From contig NZ_CP010951.1 in assembly GCF_001580455.1 (NCBI RefSeq), forward strand, positions 4,737,001 through 4,801,000: 64,000 bases of DNA. The letters run 5' to 3'. Source of the stretch: Ramlibacter tataouinensis (lineage in GTDB: Bacteria; Pseudomonadota; Gammaproteobacteria; Burkholderiales; Burkholderiaceae_C). The notes under the pieces are model-generated. The model had not been told where the DNA came from. It made no database searches and saw nothing but the letters and a program-made list of their open reading frames with translations. The translations under genes were made by a program, and so were the position numbers. Below, one piece after another: positions 50,695-62,149 of this stretch (positions are counted from its first letter, which is position 1; each line of letters starts with the position of its first letter).

Positions 50695-52898
50695 GGACCG
50701 AGCGGCACCAGCGCAGGATCGATCCGGCCGCGCAGTGCCGGCGGCACCTCGGGCCAGAGGCGCTTGCGCTCGGCTTCGCCGGCCAGGGCCAGCGCGCGGC
50801 CGTAGGCGGCCAGTGCCTTGTCCGGGTCCTGGGCCTCGCGCCAATACATGGTGCCCAGCTGCATGTAGCCCTGCACCCGGCTCTCGGGCCAGCCGTTCAT
50901 GCGCAGCTGCATGGCCTGCTCGGCCAGGGCGAAGTCGCGTGTGCGCCAGGCGACCACGAAGACCGCGTTGCTCAGGTCAAAGTCGTAGATGCGGTCCTCG
51001 ATGGCCTTGCGGCCAAGCTGCAGCGCCTCGGCGTCGCGTCCGGTGCGCGCCAGCAGCAGCACCTCGGCCGAGCGCACCGAGCGCGCATCGGGCTGGACCT
51101 GCTTGGCGCGCGCGACGTATTCCTCCGCCCGCGCCGGCTGGCCGGTGGCCAGGTAGCCACGCGCCACATTGGTCAGGATGGCGACCACGTACGGCCGCGA
51201 CGAGAGCACGCTTTCCCAGATCCAGATCGCGTTGTTCCAGTCGCCCCAGCGCGCCAGCTCGTCGGCCACCACCGGCGTGATCTTGCGGTAGTGGCGGTTG
51301 ATGGCGATGCCCTCGCGCGCCTGCGTCAGCATCTGGGCCTTGGCCGGGTCCCAGCGCGGCGAGTTCGGATCTCCGGAGGCCGCGATCGTGAGCGCGAGGC
51401 GCGCGGCGCGGACGATGTGGCGCTCGGCCTGCGCGGCCTGGACGGTGATGTAGCCGGCCAGCCCCAGCGCGCAGGCCACGGCCGCGATCGACAGCACCGA
51501 ATACGCCGGCCGCCATGCCAGGTTGCGCGCGAGCCGCCAGCGCGGCGCCGGCGCCAGGCGCGCGTCGGAAGCCGCCAGTGCGCCCAGGCACAAGGCGAAG
51601 ATCGCGCCGGTGGCGGCCATGCGCCATGCGAAGCCGACGTTGCTGACGATCATCAGCGCCAGCAGGCTGCACAGCAGCGTCGCGCGCCAGGGGGCTTCCT
51701 CGTCGTCGGGGGCGGCTCGCGCCTGCCAGGTGCGGACCGCGGCCTGCAGCAGCCAGGCGGCAAGCCCGAGCAGGAACAGCCACCCGGCGACGCCATATTC
51801 GGCGACCAGCTGCAGGAATTCGTTGTGGACGTAGAAGTCGGTTTCCAGCTGGGCGCCGTCGGCCTGGTGCAGCGGGATCTGGTTTTCCCACGCGCCCGCG
51901 CCCACGCCGGCCAGCGGATGCGCGGCGATCATCCGGCCGGTCGCCTTCCACATCACCATGCGGATGGAAAAGGACGAGTCCGAGGGGCCGATCGAGGCGG
52001 TGCGCTTGAACGCCCGCTCCAGGGCCGTCACGCCGCGGGCTTCCGCGGCCAGTTGCGCGTCGGCCGTCGGGACCGAGCCCAGGCCGCCGACCACCGCCAG
52101 CAGGATGGCCGCCGCCATCCAGCGGGTGCCGCGGCCCCACTCGGGCCAGGCCAGCTGGCTGCGCCAGCGCCAGGCCACCAGCGGGAACAGGACCCCCAGC
52201 TGCAGCCACAGCGCGATCAGCGCGGCGCGGGTGCCGGTCATGAAGAGGGTGAGGACGATCAGGCCGCACAGGGCCGACAGCAGCGCCACCATCGCGCTTT
52301 GCCGCGACCGCGCCAGCAGGAGCGCGGCGAAGGGCAGTGTGCAGATGGCGAACTCGGCGAAGAAGTTGCGGTTAACGAAGGTCGACGCCGGATGCGGCCC
52401 CTGCGGGAACAGGCTGAAGTCGGCCAGGAACTGCAGCGCGGCCCAGGCGCACGCCACCGCGGCGCCTGCGGCAATGCCCCAGGCCAGAAGCGGCAGGCGC
52501 TCGCGGCTGAAGCAGTTCAGGGCCAGCCACATCAGGACTGCGAACACGAACCAGCGGATCGCCTCCACGCCGCCCAGGTAGGCATGCGACCAGGTCATGC
52601 TGCCCAGCGCATACGCCATGAGGAGCAGCGGCAGCCACAGCGCGGCATGCCAGCGCAGCGGGCGCTTGCCGCGCCGTTCCTCGGCGAAGAACATCAGGGC
52701 GGCGAACAGGGCGGAGCAGGACACGATCGCGGACTTCAGCGTGTCCTGCAGCATCTCCTCGTTCGTCACGCCCGCGGCGGGCGTGACCAGGATCATCAGG
52801 ACCAGGATGACCGTCGCGCCCCAGCCGCCGGCTGCCGGGCCGGGCCAAGGCGCGGCTGGCTCCGCTGCGGGCGCGGGGCTTGGGTTCCTGCGGGCCAC
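50691..52898 (-). CDS. O-antigen ligase/PglL-type O-oligosaccharyltransferase with TPR tail
   Basis: 735 aa. About eleven to twelve membrane helices; the Wzy_C/PglL region is TFVNRNFFAEFAICTLPFAALLLARS, LFMTGTRAALIALW and the large periplasmic loop HPLAGVGAGAWENQIPLH...FYVHNEFLQLVAEYGVAGW. After the last helix (about residue 475) a periplasmic TPR-like part follows (ARGYLATGQPARAEEYVARAKQV). It transfers polymer glycan onto lipid A core or pilin serine/threonine. Overlaps ygfZ 3' end by 4 bp. Confidence 0.88.
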   Translation of the reverse strand: MARRNPSPAPAAEPAAPWPGPAAGGWGATVILVLMILVTPAAGVTNEEMLQDTLKSAIVSCSALFAALMFFAEERRGKRPLRWHAALWLPLLLMAYALGSMTWSHAYLGGVEAIRWFVFAVLMWLALNCFSRERLPLLAWGIAAGAAVACAWAALQFLADFSLFPQGPHPASTFVNRNFFAEFAICTLPFAALLLARSRQSAMVALLSALCGLIVLTLFMTGTRAALIALWLQLGVLFPLVAWRWRSQLAWPEWGRGTRWMAAAILLAVVGGLGSVPTADAQLAAEARGVTALERAFKRTASIGPSDSSFSIRMVMWKATGRMIAAHPLAGVGAGAWENQIPLHQADGAQLETDFYVHNEFLQLVAEYGVAGWLFLLGLAAWLLQAAVRTWQARAAPDDEEAPWRATLLCSLLALMIVSNVGFAWRMAATGAIFALCLGALAASDARLAPAPRWRLARNLAWRPAYSVLSIAAVACALGLAGYITVQAAQAERHIVRAARLALTIAASGDPNSPRWDPAKAQMLTQAREGIAINRHYRKITPVVADELARWGDWNNAIWIWESVLSSRPYVVAILTNVARGYLATGQPARAEEYVARAKQVQPDARSVRSAEVLLLARTGRDAEALQLGRKAIEDRIYDFDLSNAVFVVAWRTRDFALAEQAMQLRMNGWPESRVQGYMQLGTMYWREAQDPDKALAAYGRALALAGEAERKRLWPEVPPALRGRIDPALVPLGP

Positions 52899-52899
52899 G

Positions 52900-53766
52900 T
52901 CAAATCGCCGTCAAGGACCGCGCCATCTCGATGTGCGGAATGCCGACTTCCTCGAATTCGCTGCCGCGTGCTTCGAAGCCCAGTCCCAGGTAGAAGGCTT
53001 CGGCGCTGCGCTGGGCGTGCAGCGCGGCTTCGCGGTCGCCCCGCCTGCGCGCCGCCTGCAGCAGGCACTGCATGAGTTCGCGTCCGACACCCGTGCCACG
53101 CAGCACGCGGTTCACCGCGACACGGCCGATCCAGGCCACACCCTCCCGGGAGGGCAGCAGGCGCCCCGTGGCCACCGCCTGGCCCAGGCGGTTGTAGGCG
53201 ACCGCGTGCAGCGCCTGCGGGTCGACCTCGTCCCATTCCATTTCCTTGGGCACGCGCTGCTCTTCGACGAAGACCTCGGTGCGGATGCGCGCCGCCGCCT
53301 CACCCAGCTCCGCCCAGTTCCCGGTCCGGACCTGCAGGACCGGTTCGCCGGCCTCATAGCCGAGCAGCACCTCGCGAAGCAGCGTCGGCACCGGCTTCGA
53401 TGTCTGGGTGGCCGGGTCGGCGAACACATACACCAGCTCGCAGGTGATCAGCAGTTCGTTGTCGCGGAAGATGGCGCCGAGGAACTGCATCGACGAGTTG
53501 CCGATTCGATTGCACTTGAGCCCCACCTCGATCCGATCGTCCATGCGGGCCGAAGCGTGGAACTCCACGGTGGCCTTCTTGACGTAGAGGTCACCGCCCA
53601 GCAGGTGCATCGCCTCCTCGTACGGCATGGCCAGCACGCGCCAGTAGTCGGCCACCGCCGTGTCGAAGTACATCAGGTAGTGGGCGTTGAACACGATTTT
53701 CTGCATGTCCACTTCGGCCCAGCGCACCCGCAGGCGATGGAAGAATCGGAAGTCTTGTCTCTTCAT
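52900..53766 (-). CDS. Fusion of YbgC-type acyl-CoA thioesterase and GNAT acetyltransferase
   Basis: 288 aa in one frame. Residues 1-135 form a hot-dog thioesterase: RVRWAEVDMQKIVFNAHYLMYFDTAVADYWR, as in YbgC/FadM. Residues 150-288 are a GNAT domain: IRTEVFVEEQRVPKEMEWDEVD, IGRVAVNRVLRGTGVGRELMQ (acetyl-CoA loop) and FYLGLGFEARGSEFEEVGIPHIEM, as in ElaA-like proteins. One domain hydrolyses acyl-CoA and the other uses acetyl-CoA, suggesting linked acyl transfer. Overlaps the esterase gene by ATGA. Confidence 0.88.
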   Translation of the reverse strand: MKRQDFRFFHRLRVRWAEVDMQKIVFNAHYLMYFDTAVADYWRVLAMPYEEAMHLLGGDLYVKKATVEFHASARMDDRIEVGLKCNRIGNSSMQFLGAIFRDNELLITCELVYVFADPATQTSKPVPTLLREVLLGYEAGEPVLQVRTGNWAELGEAAARIRTEVFVEEQRVPKEMEWDEVDPQALHAVAYNRLGQAVATGRLLPSREGVAWIGRVAVNRVLRGTGVGRELMQCLLQAARRRGDREAALHAQRSAEAFYLGLGFEARGSEFEEVGIPHIEMARSLTAI

Positions 53767-54740
53767 GTCAGTGCTTGCTGGAGCGCCCGCGCGGCGTCGG
53801 CGTGGGCCTGGCGCGCCTCGCGCAGTGCGCGTCCCATCTTGATGAATTCGTGCGTGACACCCCGGTAGATCTCCAGGTCGACGGCCACGCCCGCTGCCCT
53901 CAGTTTATCCGCGTAGGCGATGCCGTCGTCGACCAGCGGGTCGAACTCCGCCAGGCCGAACCAGGCCGGCGCGACGCCTTCGACGTCCGGGGCGTTCAGC
54001 GGCGCGAAACGCCAGTCCTCGCGCTGCTCGTGCGGGATGTACTGCGCGAAGAACCAGTCGATGTGGGCGCGCTCCAGCACCAGGCCGTGCGCGAAGCGCC
54101 CGTGCGAAGCCGCATCCTGGTTGGCGGCCACGCCCGGGTAGAACAGCAGTTGCAGCGCGACGGGCAGCCCCTGGTCGCGCGCCATCAGGGCGCAGACCGC
54201 GGCCAGCGTGCCTCCCGCGCTGTCGCCGCCGAGGGCGAGGCGGCCGGCATCGACGCCCAGGCCCTGGCCGTGCCGGGCCAGCCAGGCGGTGGCGTCCCAG
54301 GCGTCCTCGACGGCGACCGGAAACCGGTGCTCGGGCGCCAGCCGGTAGTCGACCGAGACCACGGCGCAGTTCGACAGCCGGCTGAGTTCGCGGCACAGGG
54401 TGTCGTGCGAGGCGATGCTGCCGATGGTGAAGCCGCCGCCGTGGAAGTAAAGCAGCACCGGCAGCCGGTCCCGCACGGGCGCGTACAGCCGGGCCGGAAT
54501 GCGGTAGCCGTCGCGGGCCTCGATGCTGAAGTCCTCGATGCGCGCCAGCTCGGCCTTGGGCACTTCGAGCACGCCCGAGCCGAGCTCGTAGTTGGACTTC
54601 GCCTCGGCCGGCGAGAGCGTGTACATGGGCGGATACGGCGCCCGCGCCATGCGCTCGAGCACGGAACGCATGGGGGGCGTGAGCTGGGGGTACTGGGGAA
54701 GATGGGTCAAGGCGATCGCGCGGTACGGCAGGCGAAGCAT
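53763..54740 (-). CDS. Hormone-sensitive-lipase-type alpha/beta hydrolase
   Basis: 325 aa from ATG 54740; GTG 54773 upstream is an alternative. HSL-family motifs: oxyanion YFHGGGFTIGS, nucleophile LGGDSAGGTLAAV, Asp in AEFDPLVDDG and His in YRGVTHEFIKM. The N-terminal cap (LRLPYRAIALTHLPQYPQLTPPMRSVLERMARAPYPPMYTLSP) fits carboxylesterases of the acetyl-esterase group. It is coupled to the thioesterase-acetyltransferase fusion, suggesting use of an ester-bound or CoA-bound acyl group. Confidence 0.9.
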   Translation of the reverse strand: MLRLPYRAIALTHLPQYPQLTPPMRSVLERMARAPYPPMYTLSPAEAKSNYELGSGVLEVPKAELARIEDFSIEARDGYRIPARLYAPVRDRLPVLLYFHGGGFTIGSIASHDTLCRELSRLSNCAVVSVDYRLAPEHRFPVAVEDAWDATAWLARHGQGLGVDAGRLALGGDSAGGTLAAVCALMARDQGLPVALQLLFYPGVAANQDAASHGRFAHGLVLERAHIDWFFAQYIPHEQREDWRFAPLNAPDVEGVAPAWFGLAEFDPLVDDGIAYADKLRAAGVAVDLEIYRGVTHEFIKMGRALREARQAHADAARALQQALT

Positions 54741-54820
54741 CCTACCTTGCGTCGCGCCGGCGATACCCGACACAGGGGATCGCGCTACAGTCAGGTTCTC
54801 CCTCTCAACCTGCCGTCGCC

Positions 54821-55957
54821 ATGGCCTTCATCTACTACGTCACGCAGATCCAGTTCGATTTCGGCGCCGTCCAGCTGCTCAAGCAGGAGTGCGAGCGCAT
54901 CGGCATCACGCGGCCGCTGGTGGTGACCGATCCGGGCGTGAAGGCCGCGGGCGTGCTGCAGAAGGCGCTGGACGCCCTGCCCGGCCTGACCGTTGCCGTG
55001 TTCGACCAGACCCCCTCGAACCCGACCGAAGCGGCCGTGCGCGCAGCGGTGCAGGCCTATCGCACTGGCCGGTGCGACGGCCTGATCGCGGTGGGCGGCG
55101 GCTCGGCCATCGACTGTGCCAAGGGGGTGGCGATCGCGGCCACCCACGAGGGGCCGCTGACGCATTACGCGACGATCGAAGGCGGTTCGCCGCGCATCAC
55201 CGACAAAGCCGCGCCGCTGATCGCGGTGCCCACGACCAGCGGCACCGGCAGCGAGGTCGCGCGCGGCGCCATCATCATCGTGGACGACCACCGCAAGCTG
55301 GGCTTCCACTCCTGGAACATCGTGCCCAAGGCCGCCATCTGCGACCCGGATCTCACCCTGGGCCTGCCGCCCATGCTCACGGCCGCCACCGGCATGGACG
55401 CGATCGCGCACTGCATGGAGACCTTCATGTCGGCTGCCTTCAATCCGCCGGCCGACGGCATCGGCCTGGACGGCCTGGAGCGCGGCTGGTCGCACATCGA
55501 ACGCGCCACCCGCAACGGCAGCGACCGCGAGGCCCGCCTGAACCTGATGAGCGCATCCATGCAGGGGGCGATGGCGTTCCAGAAAGGGCTGGGCTGCGTG
55601 CACTCCCTCAGCCACAGCCTGGGCGGCATCGACCCGCGCCTGCACCATGGCACGCTCAACGCCATGTTCCTGCCGGCCGTGGTGCGCTTCAACGCGCAGG
55701 CCGAGTCGGTGCGCAAGGACCGGCGCCTGGAGCGAATGGCCCGCGCCATGGGCCTGCCCTCGGCCGAGGCGATTCCCGACGGCATCAAGGAGATGAACGC
55801 GCGCCTGGGCCTGCCCAAGGGCCTGGCCGCGATGGGCGTTCAGCGCGACTGGTTCGACAAGATCATCGACAACGCCCTGGCCGACCACTGCCACAAGACC
55901 AATCCGCGCATCGCTTCGCGCGAGGACTACCGGGAGATGCTGGACGCGTCGATGTAG
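54821..55957 (+). CDS. Iron-containing alcohol dehydrogenase
   Basis: 378 aa. NAD(P)-binding GGGSAIDCAKGVAIAA, PTTSGTGSEVARGAII, iron-ligand region GMDAIAHCMETFMSAAFNPPAD, HSLSHSLGGIDPRLHHGTLNAMFLP with the His ligands. It is a type III (4-hydroxybutyrate/1,3-propanediol-type) dehydrogenase for a short-chain alcohol or hydroxy acid. Divergent from the esterase gene. Confidence 0.92.
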   Translation: MAFIYYVTQIQFDFGAVQLLKQECERIGITRPLVVTDPGVKAAGVLQKALDALPGLTVAVFDQTPSNPTEAAVRAAVQAYRTGRCDGLIAVGGGSAIDCAKGVAIAATHEGPLTHYATIEGGSPRITDKAAPLIAVPTTSGTGSEVARGAIIIVDDHRKLGFHSWNIVPKAAICDPDLTLGLPPMLTAATGMDAIAHCMETFMSAAFNPPADGIGLDGLERGWSHIERATRNGSDREARLNLMSASMQGAMAFQKGLGCVHSLSHSLGGIDPRLHHGTLNAMFLPAVVRFNAQAESVRKDRRLERMARAMGLPSAEAIPDGIKEMNARLGLPKGLAAMGVQRDWFDKIIDNALADHCHKTNPRIASREDYREMLDASM

Positions 55958-55983
55958 CCCTTGGATGGAGGCGCTGCCTGCTG

Positions 55984-56490
55984 CTAGGTCCGGGCCGCGC
56001 GAATGCAGCTGACGGTGCCCTTCCACCCTTTCTGCAGGTGGGGCACGATGCCACAAGTGCGATCACTTTCATCCGCCGTGACCCCCCAATAGATCCACCG
56101 GATTTCCCTTTCAGTCCGCTCGCCCCGGGCGGCGCTCACGTAAGTGACGAAGGTCGGCTCGTTGTCGAACAGCCTGGCATTGCGAGGAGTCAATGCCGCC
56201 TTGCATTCGCGTGACTGCAGTTGCAGGCTTGGAGCCCCTCCCTGATTGCCCGACAGCTTTCCGACCAGTTGCTGGGAAAACTGCTCACAGTCCGCCTGGT
56301 CGACCGTCTTGGCCAGCACGACCCCTTCGATGGACCTGCTGCCCGCGTTCATGGTGACACGGACCTCGGCGTACACCGGGTTCGAGATGACGACGGGATG
56401 CTTCGCGTCCAGTTCCCGGGCTTCTTGGCGCGAGCGCCAGGAATAAACGGCGGCGCCGACAACGAGCAGCAGCAGGAGTAGTTTCTTCAT
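55984..56490 (-). CDS. Hypothetical membrane-anchored protein
   Basis: 168 aa. One N-terminal hydrophobic helix (KKLLLLLLVVGAAVYSW) then a basic/charged periplasmic part with four cysteines (positions about 69, 95, 146, 161) that could form two disulfides. Not recognised; the start and the tail (TCGIVPHLQKGWKGTVSCIRAA) show no known domain. Convergent with the alcohol dehydrogenase gene. Confidence 0.65.
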   Translation of the reverse strand: MKKLLLLLLVVGAAVYSWRSRQEARELDAKHPVVISNPVYAEVRVTMNAGSRSIEGVVLAKTVDQADCEQFSQQLVGKLSGNQGGAPSLQLQSRECKAALTPRNARLFDNEPTFVTYVSAARGERTEREIRWIYWGVTADESDRTCGIVPHLQKGWKGTVSCIRAART

Positions 56491-56584
56491 GTTGGGGCGG
56501 CACTATAGCTTCGCGACGACCCGCCGTCCACAATTGGTTACACGCCCAGCTCAATCGGCGCATTGCGGCGCGCTTGCGAGAGGT

Positions 56585-57664
56585 CTACAGCGCCTCGACG
56601 CGGTCCAAGTCCGGCTGCTCCAGCCATGCGCGGAATTCATCGGCCAACTGCGCGCTGGCCGCCACGGCGGCACTCCACACCGCCACGCGTGATTTCAGGT
56701 CGGTGCCATAGTGCGCGAAGTCGGTGCGGTCCGGCAGCTTGCCGTTCGGCAGGGTCCTGACCCAGTCCGGGTCCGGCGCCAGGACCAGCGTGTTGTCCAG
56801 GAAGTGCGTCGCGCCGTGGCGCCACTTGAGGGACTTGTCCAGCCAGCCGGGCACGATGGCTTTCTGGAAGTGCGGGTACAGCACCAGCGGCCCCTGGCCT
56901 GCCGCGTTGTAGTTCAGGTGCAGGTGGTAGTCGGTGATGCCGCCGTCCCAGTACGCGCCTGCCGGCGCGCCGGGGATGTTGTGGATGGCGTTCAGCACGA
57001 AAGGGATCGAGCAGCTCGCCTGCAGGGCAGGATGGAAGTTCGCCTCGGTCAGCGCCACCTGCCGCGTGCGGTAGTCGTTGGCGGTGAAGGGCAAGGCCTC
57101 GGCCGTCGAGAACACCACCCGCTCCAGCCAGGCGCTCATCGCGCGCCGGTGCATGCTGTTGGCAACGAAGGCGCCAAGGTAGCCCAGGGGCGTGGCAAGC
57201 CGGTGCTCGCGCCGCAGCATGTGGCGCCCGCGCGAGGTCACGATGTGCAGGCGGTAGCGCGGGTGCCGCAGCACCTCCTGCACGCGCCCGCCGTAGAACG
57301 ACGCCAGGTTCAGTGAAAAGCGCTCGCTGACGTGCGCGGCAGTCGGCGTCTTGCGTCCCGGCTCCAGCTCGTAGTCCTGCGTGATGTAGTCGCGCTCCAG
57401 CCGGGCAAAGGCGGCGACCGGATCGTGCAGGCAGGCGGTGGCCATGCGCCAGGCACCGATCGAGGCGCCGACCAGGTCGACCGGCTGGCTGGACTGCGCC
57501 AGCCACTCGCCGAAGACGAAGCGGTCCAGCGGCCCCAGCACCAGGCCCTTGGGACCCCCAGCCGCGCCGGGCACGATGCCCACGTCGCCCGGCCGCAGGC
57601 CGTTCCCCGCCACATGCGCCAGCGCGCGTGGGCCGGCATAGATGCGGAGCGCGGGCCTGCCCAT
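56585..57664 (-). CDS. Patatin-like phospholipase
   Basis: 359 aa from ATG 57664. Oxyanion glycine run GAAGGPKGLVLG, nucleophile elbow GASIGAW (G-x-S-x-G) and catalytic Asp in YWDGGITDY. It would cleave acyl groups from phospholipids or other lipids. It lies 4 bp after the tex stop, so it is probably co-transcribed with tex. Confidence 0.9.
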   Translation of the reverse strand: MGRPALRIYAGPRALAHVAGNGLRPGDVGIVPGAAGGPKGLVLGPLDRFVFGEWLAQSSQPVDLVGASIGAWRMATACLHDPVAAFARLERDYITQDYELEPGRKTPTAAHVSERFSLNLASFYGGRVQEVLRHPRYRLHIVTSRGRHMLRREHRLATPLGYLGAFVANSMHRRAMSAWLERVVFSTAEALPFTANDYRTRQVALTEANFHPALQASCSIPFVLNAIHNIPGAPAGAYWDGGITDYHLHLNYNAAGQGPLVLYPHFQKAIVPGWLDKSLKWRHGATHFLDNTLVLAPDPDWVRTLPNGKLPDRTDFAHYGTDLKSRVAVWSAAVAASAQLADEFRAWLEQPDLDRVEAL

Positions 57665-57668
57665 ATCC

Positions 57669-59999
<2,331 letters not shown>

Positions 60000-60206
60000 C
60001 TGACTCAAACTGCTGGGGTCGGCGCCCTCGGACGCGCGAGTTTGCCACAGGCAGTGATCCAGCCGACGCCGGTCCGGGCGAAGACGGATGCCGGGCATGA
60101 AAGACCGCACGGATGAGTCGCGTGGCCGATTTTGTGCGCGCGACTCACGCACCGCTAAGTATTCTGGCGGACGATCCCTCCGCACCGGTGTCGCCAGGAG
60201 TTCGAC

Positions 60207-60932
60207 ATGTCCCCGATCGCCCGTTCCATCCTGCTCGCAAGCGCATGCGCGGCTTCGCTTCCGGCAGCGGCCTGCCAGGCGCAGTCCGCCCAGAACCGCG
60301 TGCCGGTGCTCGAGCTCTACACGTCCGAGGGCTGTAGTTCGTGTCCCCCGGCTGACCGCTGGTTGTCGGGGCTGAAAACGGCAGCGGCGGAAGGGCGGGT
60401 GGTGGCACAGGCCTTCCACGTCGGCTACTGGGATTACATCGGCTGGGTCGACCGATTCGCAAGCCCGGCGCATACCGCACGCCAGCGGGAAGTCGCCGCG
60501 CGCAACGGCGCGCGAGGCGTCTACACACCGCAGCTGGTGCGCGACGGGCGGGATTGGACCGACTTCGGGCGCGCGATGGAAGGAGCGCCCGAACCCGCCG
60601 GCGCCTCGATCCGGCTCGCACGCGCGACGCCTGACACGGTGGAAGCGGACGTAAAGCCGGCGACCGCGGGGGCATCCTGGGCGGCCTATTGGACCGTGAC
60701 GGAGCACGGGCACAGCAGCAAGGTGCGCGCCGGGGAGAATTCGGGCGAACTGTTGAAACACGATTTCGTCGTGCGCCAGTACGTGCCGGCCGGGCAGTAC
60801 CAGGGCACGCAGAGGCTCACGGTGCACACCGTCGCCGCAAGCGCGGGACATCCGATGCAGGTGAACCTGGTGGTTTTCGAACCACGAAGCGGGAAGACAT
60901 TGCAGGCGCTGAGCCTGCAGTGCGGCACCTGA
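60207..60932 (+). CDS. DUF1223 exported thioredoxin-fold protein
   Basis: 241 aa. Signal peptide (ILLASACAASLPAAA) then VPVLELYTSEGCSSCPPADRWLSGL with C43 and C46 in a CxxC site, and YWDYIGWVDRFASPAHTARQREVAAR, the DUF1223 hallmark. Likely periplasmic redox or metal-handling protein; function unknown. AGGAG precedes ATG 60207. Confidence 0.88.
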   Translation: MSPIARSILLASACAASLPAAACQAQSAQNRVPVLELYTSEGCSSCPPADRWLSGLKTAAAEGRVVAQAFHVGYWDYIGWVDRFASPAHTARQREVAARNGARGVYTPQLVRDGRDWTDFGRAMEGAPEPAGASIRLARATPDTVEADVKPATAGASWAAYWTVTEHGHSSKVRAGENSGELLKHDFVVRQYVPAGQYQGTQRLTVHTVAASAGHPMQVNLVVFEPRSGKTLQALSLQCGT

Positions 60933-61033
60933 GGGAGTTGCCGCTGGCGCCCACAGCCGGACGCGGCCTTCGCTGACACCTTCCGGCCGGTGCCGTCTCA
61001 AGAATTTGGAAGTCGTCCCGCAGGAGACGGATC

Positions 61034-61570
61034 ATGCGTGCACGCCTCTTCTTCATCGTGCTGGCCCTGCTCGTGCTGGTCGGCTTTGCCGCCCTCAACT
61101 GGCCCGAGTTCAGGCGGCCGACCCCGCTCAGCTTCGGGGTGTTTTCCGTGACCTGGCCGCTGGGTGTGCTCATGTTCGCGTTCGCGGGGCTGGTGCTGGC
61201 GGTTTTCTTCGTCAGCAGCGCCATCCAGGAATCGCGCTACCTGCTGGAACACCGGCGCCACACGCGCGCCTTGCAGGAGCAGCGCGACCTGGCCGAAAAG
61301 GCCGAGGCTTCGCGTTTCACCGACTTGCGGCAACACTTCGATACGCAATTGCGGGAATCGCGCCAGCGCGATGCCATCGCCTCCCCCGAATTCGAGCGGA
61401 CGCTGATGCAGGGCCAGCGTGAGCTGAAGACCCAGATCGAGCAGCTGCAGCACCTGGTCGCCGGGCGCTTGACGGATCTCGAGGCGCGCCTGCCGGCGAA
61501 GGAACTGCCGCCGGGCACCGAGCCGGGATCGGCCGCCGATCCGACTGCGCGCGGACGCCTGCGCGTCTAG
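61034..61570 (+). CDS. LapA-domain-like membrane protein with coiled coil
   Basis: 178 aa. Two hydrophobic helices (LFFIVLALLVLVGFAALNWPEF, and WPLGVLMFAFAGLVLAVFFVSS) resemble the LapA/DUF1049 module. A long charged helical region follows (LLEHRRHTRALQEQRDLAEKAEAS, then REELKTQIEQL-type heptads), likely coiled coil, and a flexible tail. Function unknown. GGAG precedes ATG 61034. Confidence 0.78.
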   Translation: MRARLFFIVLALLVLVGFAALNWPEFRRPTPLSFGVFSVTWPLGVLMFAFAGLVLAVFFVSSAIQESRYLLEHRRHTRALQEQRDLAEKAEASRFTDLRQHFDTQLRESRQRDAIASPEFERTLMQGQRELKTQIEQLQHLVAGRLTDLEARLPAKELPPGTEPGSAADPTARGRLRV

Positions 61571-61600
61571 CCAGTATTCAACGGACCAGTATTCAACGGA
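61571..61600. repeat. 15-bp tandem duplication between convergent genes
   Basis: CCAGTATTCAACGGA is repeated exactly twice in tandem in the 31-bp gap between the LapA-like gene stop and the ogt stop. It most likely reflects replication slippage; no gene is affected. Confidence 0.85.
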
Positions 61601-61601
61601 C

Positions 61602-62144
61602 TCAGTCGAACAGTCCCGGCTCGTCGCCGATCTGGGCGCGCTCGATCTGCAGCATCCGCAGTTTCGTGGCCACGCCGCCAGTGGCCGAGAAGCCGCCGCC
61701 GGCATTGCCCGCGGCCAGCACCCGGTGGCATGGCACCACCGGCGCGAAGGGGTTGTGGCCCAAGGCCTGGCCGACCGCCCGCGCGGCGCCGGGCTCGCCG
61801 ATGCGCTGCGCGACTTCACCGTAGGTCAGGGTCCGGCCCGGCGGAATCGCCCGCGCGATCGCGTAGACGCGCTGGTTGAATTCCGGCTCGCCGCGCATGT
61901 CCAGCGGCACGTCGGCCAGGTCGTCGCGCCCGCCCGCCAGTAGCGCCTGGATGCGCGCGATGATGGCCTGCACCCAGCCGGGCGCGGCGGCGGTGTCGAA
62001 GCCCGGATGGCGTCGCCGCAGGCGCACCAGCGTCGCCGCCGGATCGACGTCGGGCAGCTGCACGCTGACGATGGCGTCCTCGCTCCAGGCGATGCCGCAG
62101 CTGCCGATCGGCGTGTCGAAGGTGCACAGGCCGGCGGCACGCAT
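61602..62144 (-). CDS. ogt: Methylated-DNA--protein-cysteine methyltransferase
   Basis: 180 aa. Active site PCHRV with acceptor C139, preceded by GQALGHNPFAPVV and followed by GGFSATGGVATKLRMLQIE. The N-terminal RNase H-like domain starts TFDTPIGSCGIAWSEDAI. It removes alkyl groups from O6-alkylguanine. It lies 5 bp after a GST-family gene and shares an operon with aidB, forming an alkylation-damage group. Confidence 0.95.
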   Translation of the reverse strand: MRAAGLCTFDTPIGSCGIAWSEDAIVSVQLPDVDPAATLVRLRRRHPGFDTAAAPGWVQAIIARIQALLAGGRDDLADVPLDMRGEPEFNQRVYAIARAIPPGRTLTYGEVAQRIGEPGAARAVGQALGHNPFAPVVPCHRVLAAGNAGGGFSATGGVATKLRMLQIERAQIGDEPGLFD

Positions 62145-62149
62145 GGATT

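Noticed and set aside
60000..61001. N-terminal extension of the tex frame far upstream of ATG 59999
   Set aside because: The extension runs antisense through the DUF1223 gene and lacks Tex homology; Tex_N begins exactly at the chosen Met.
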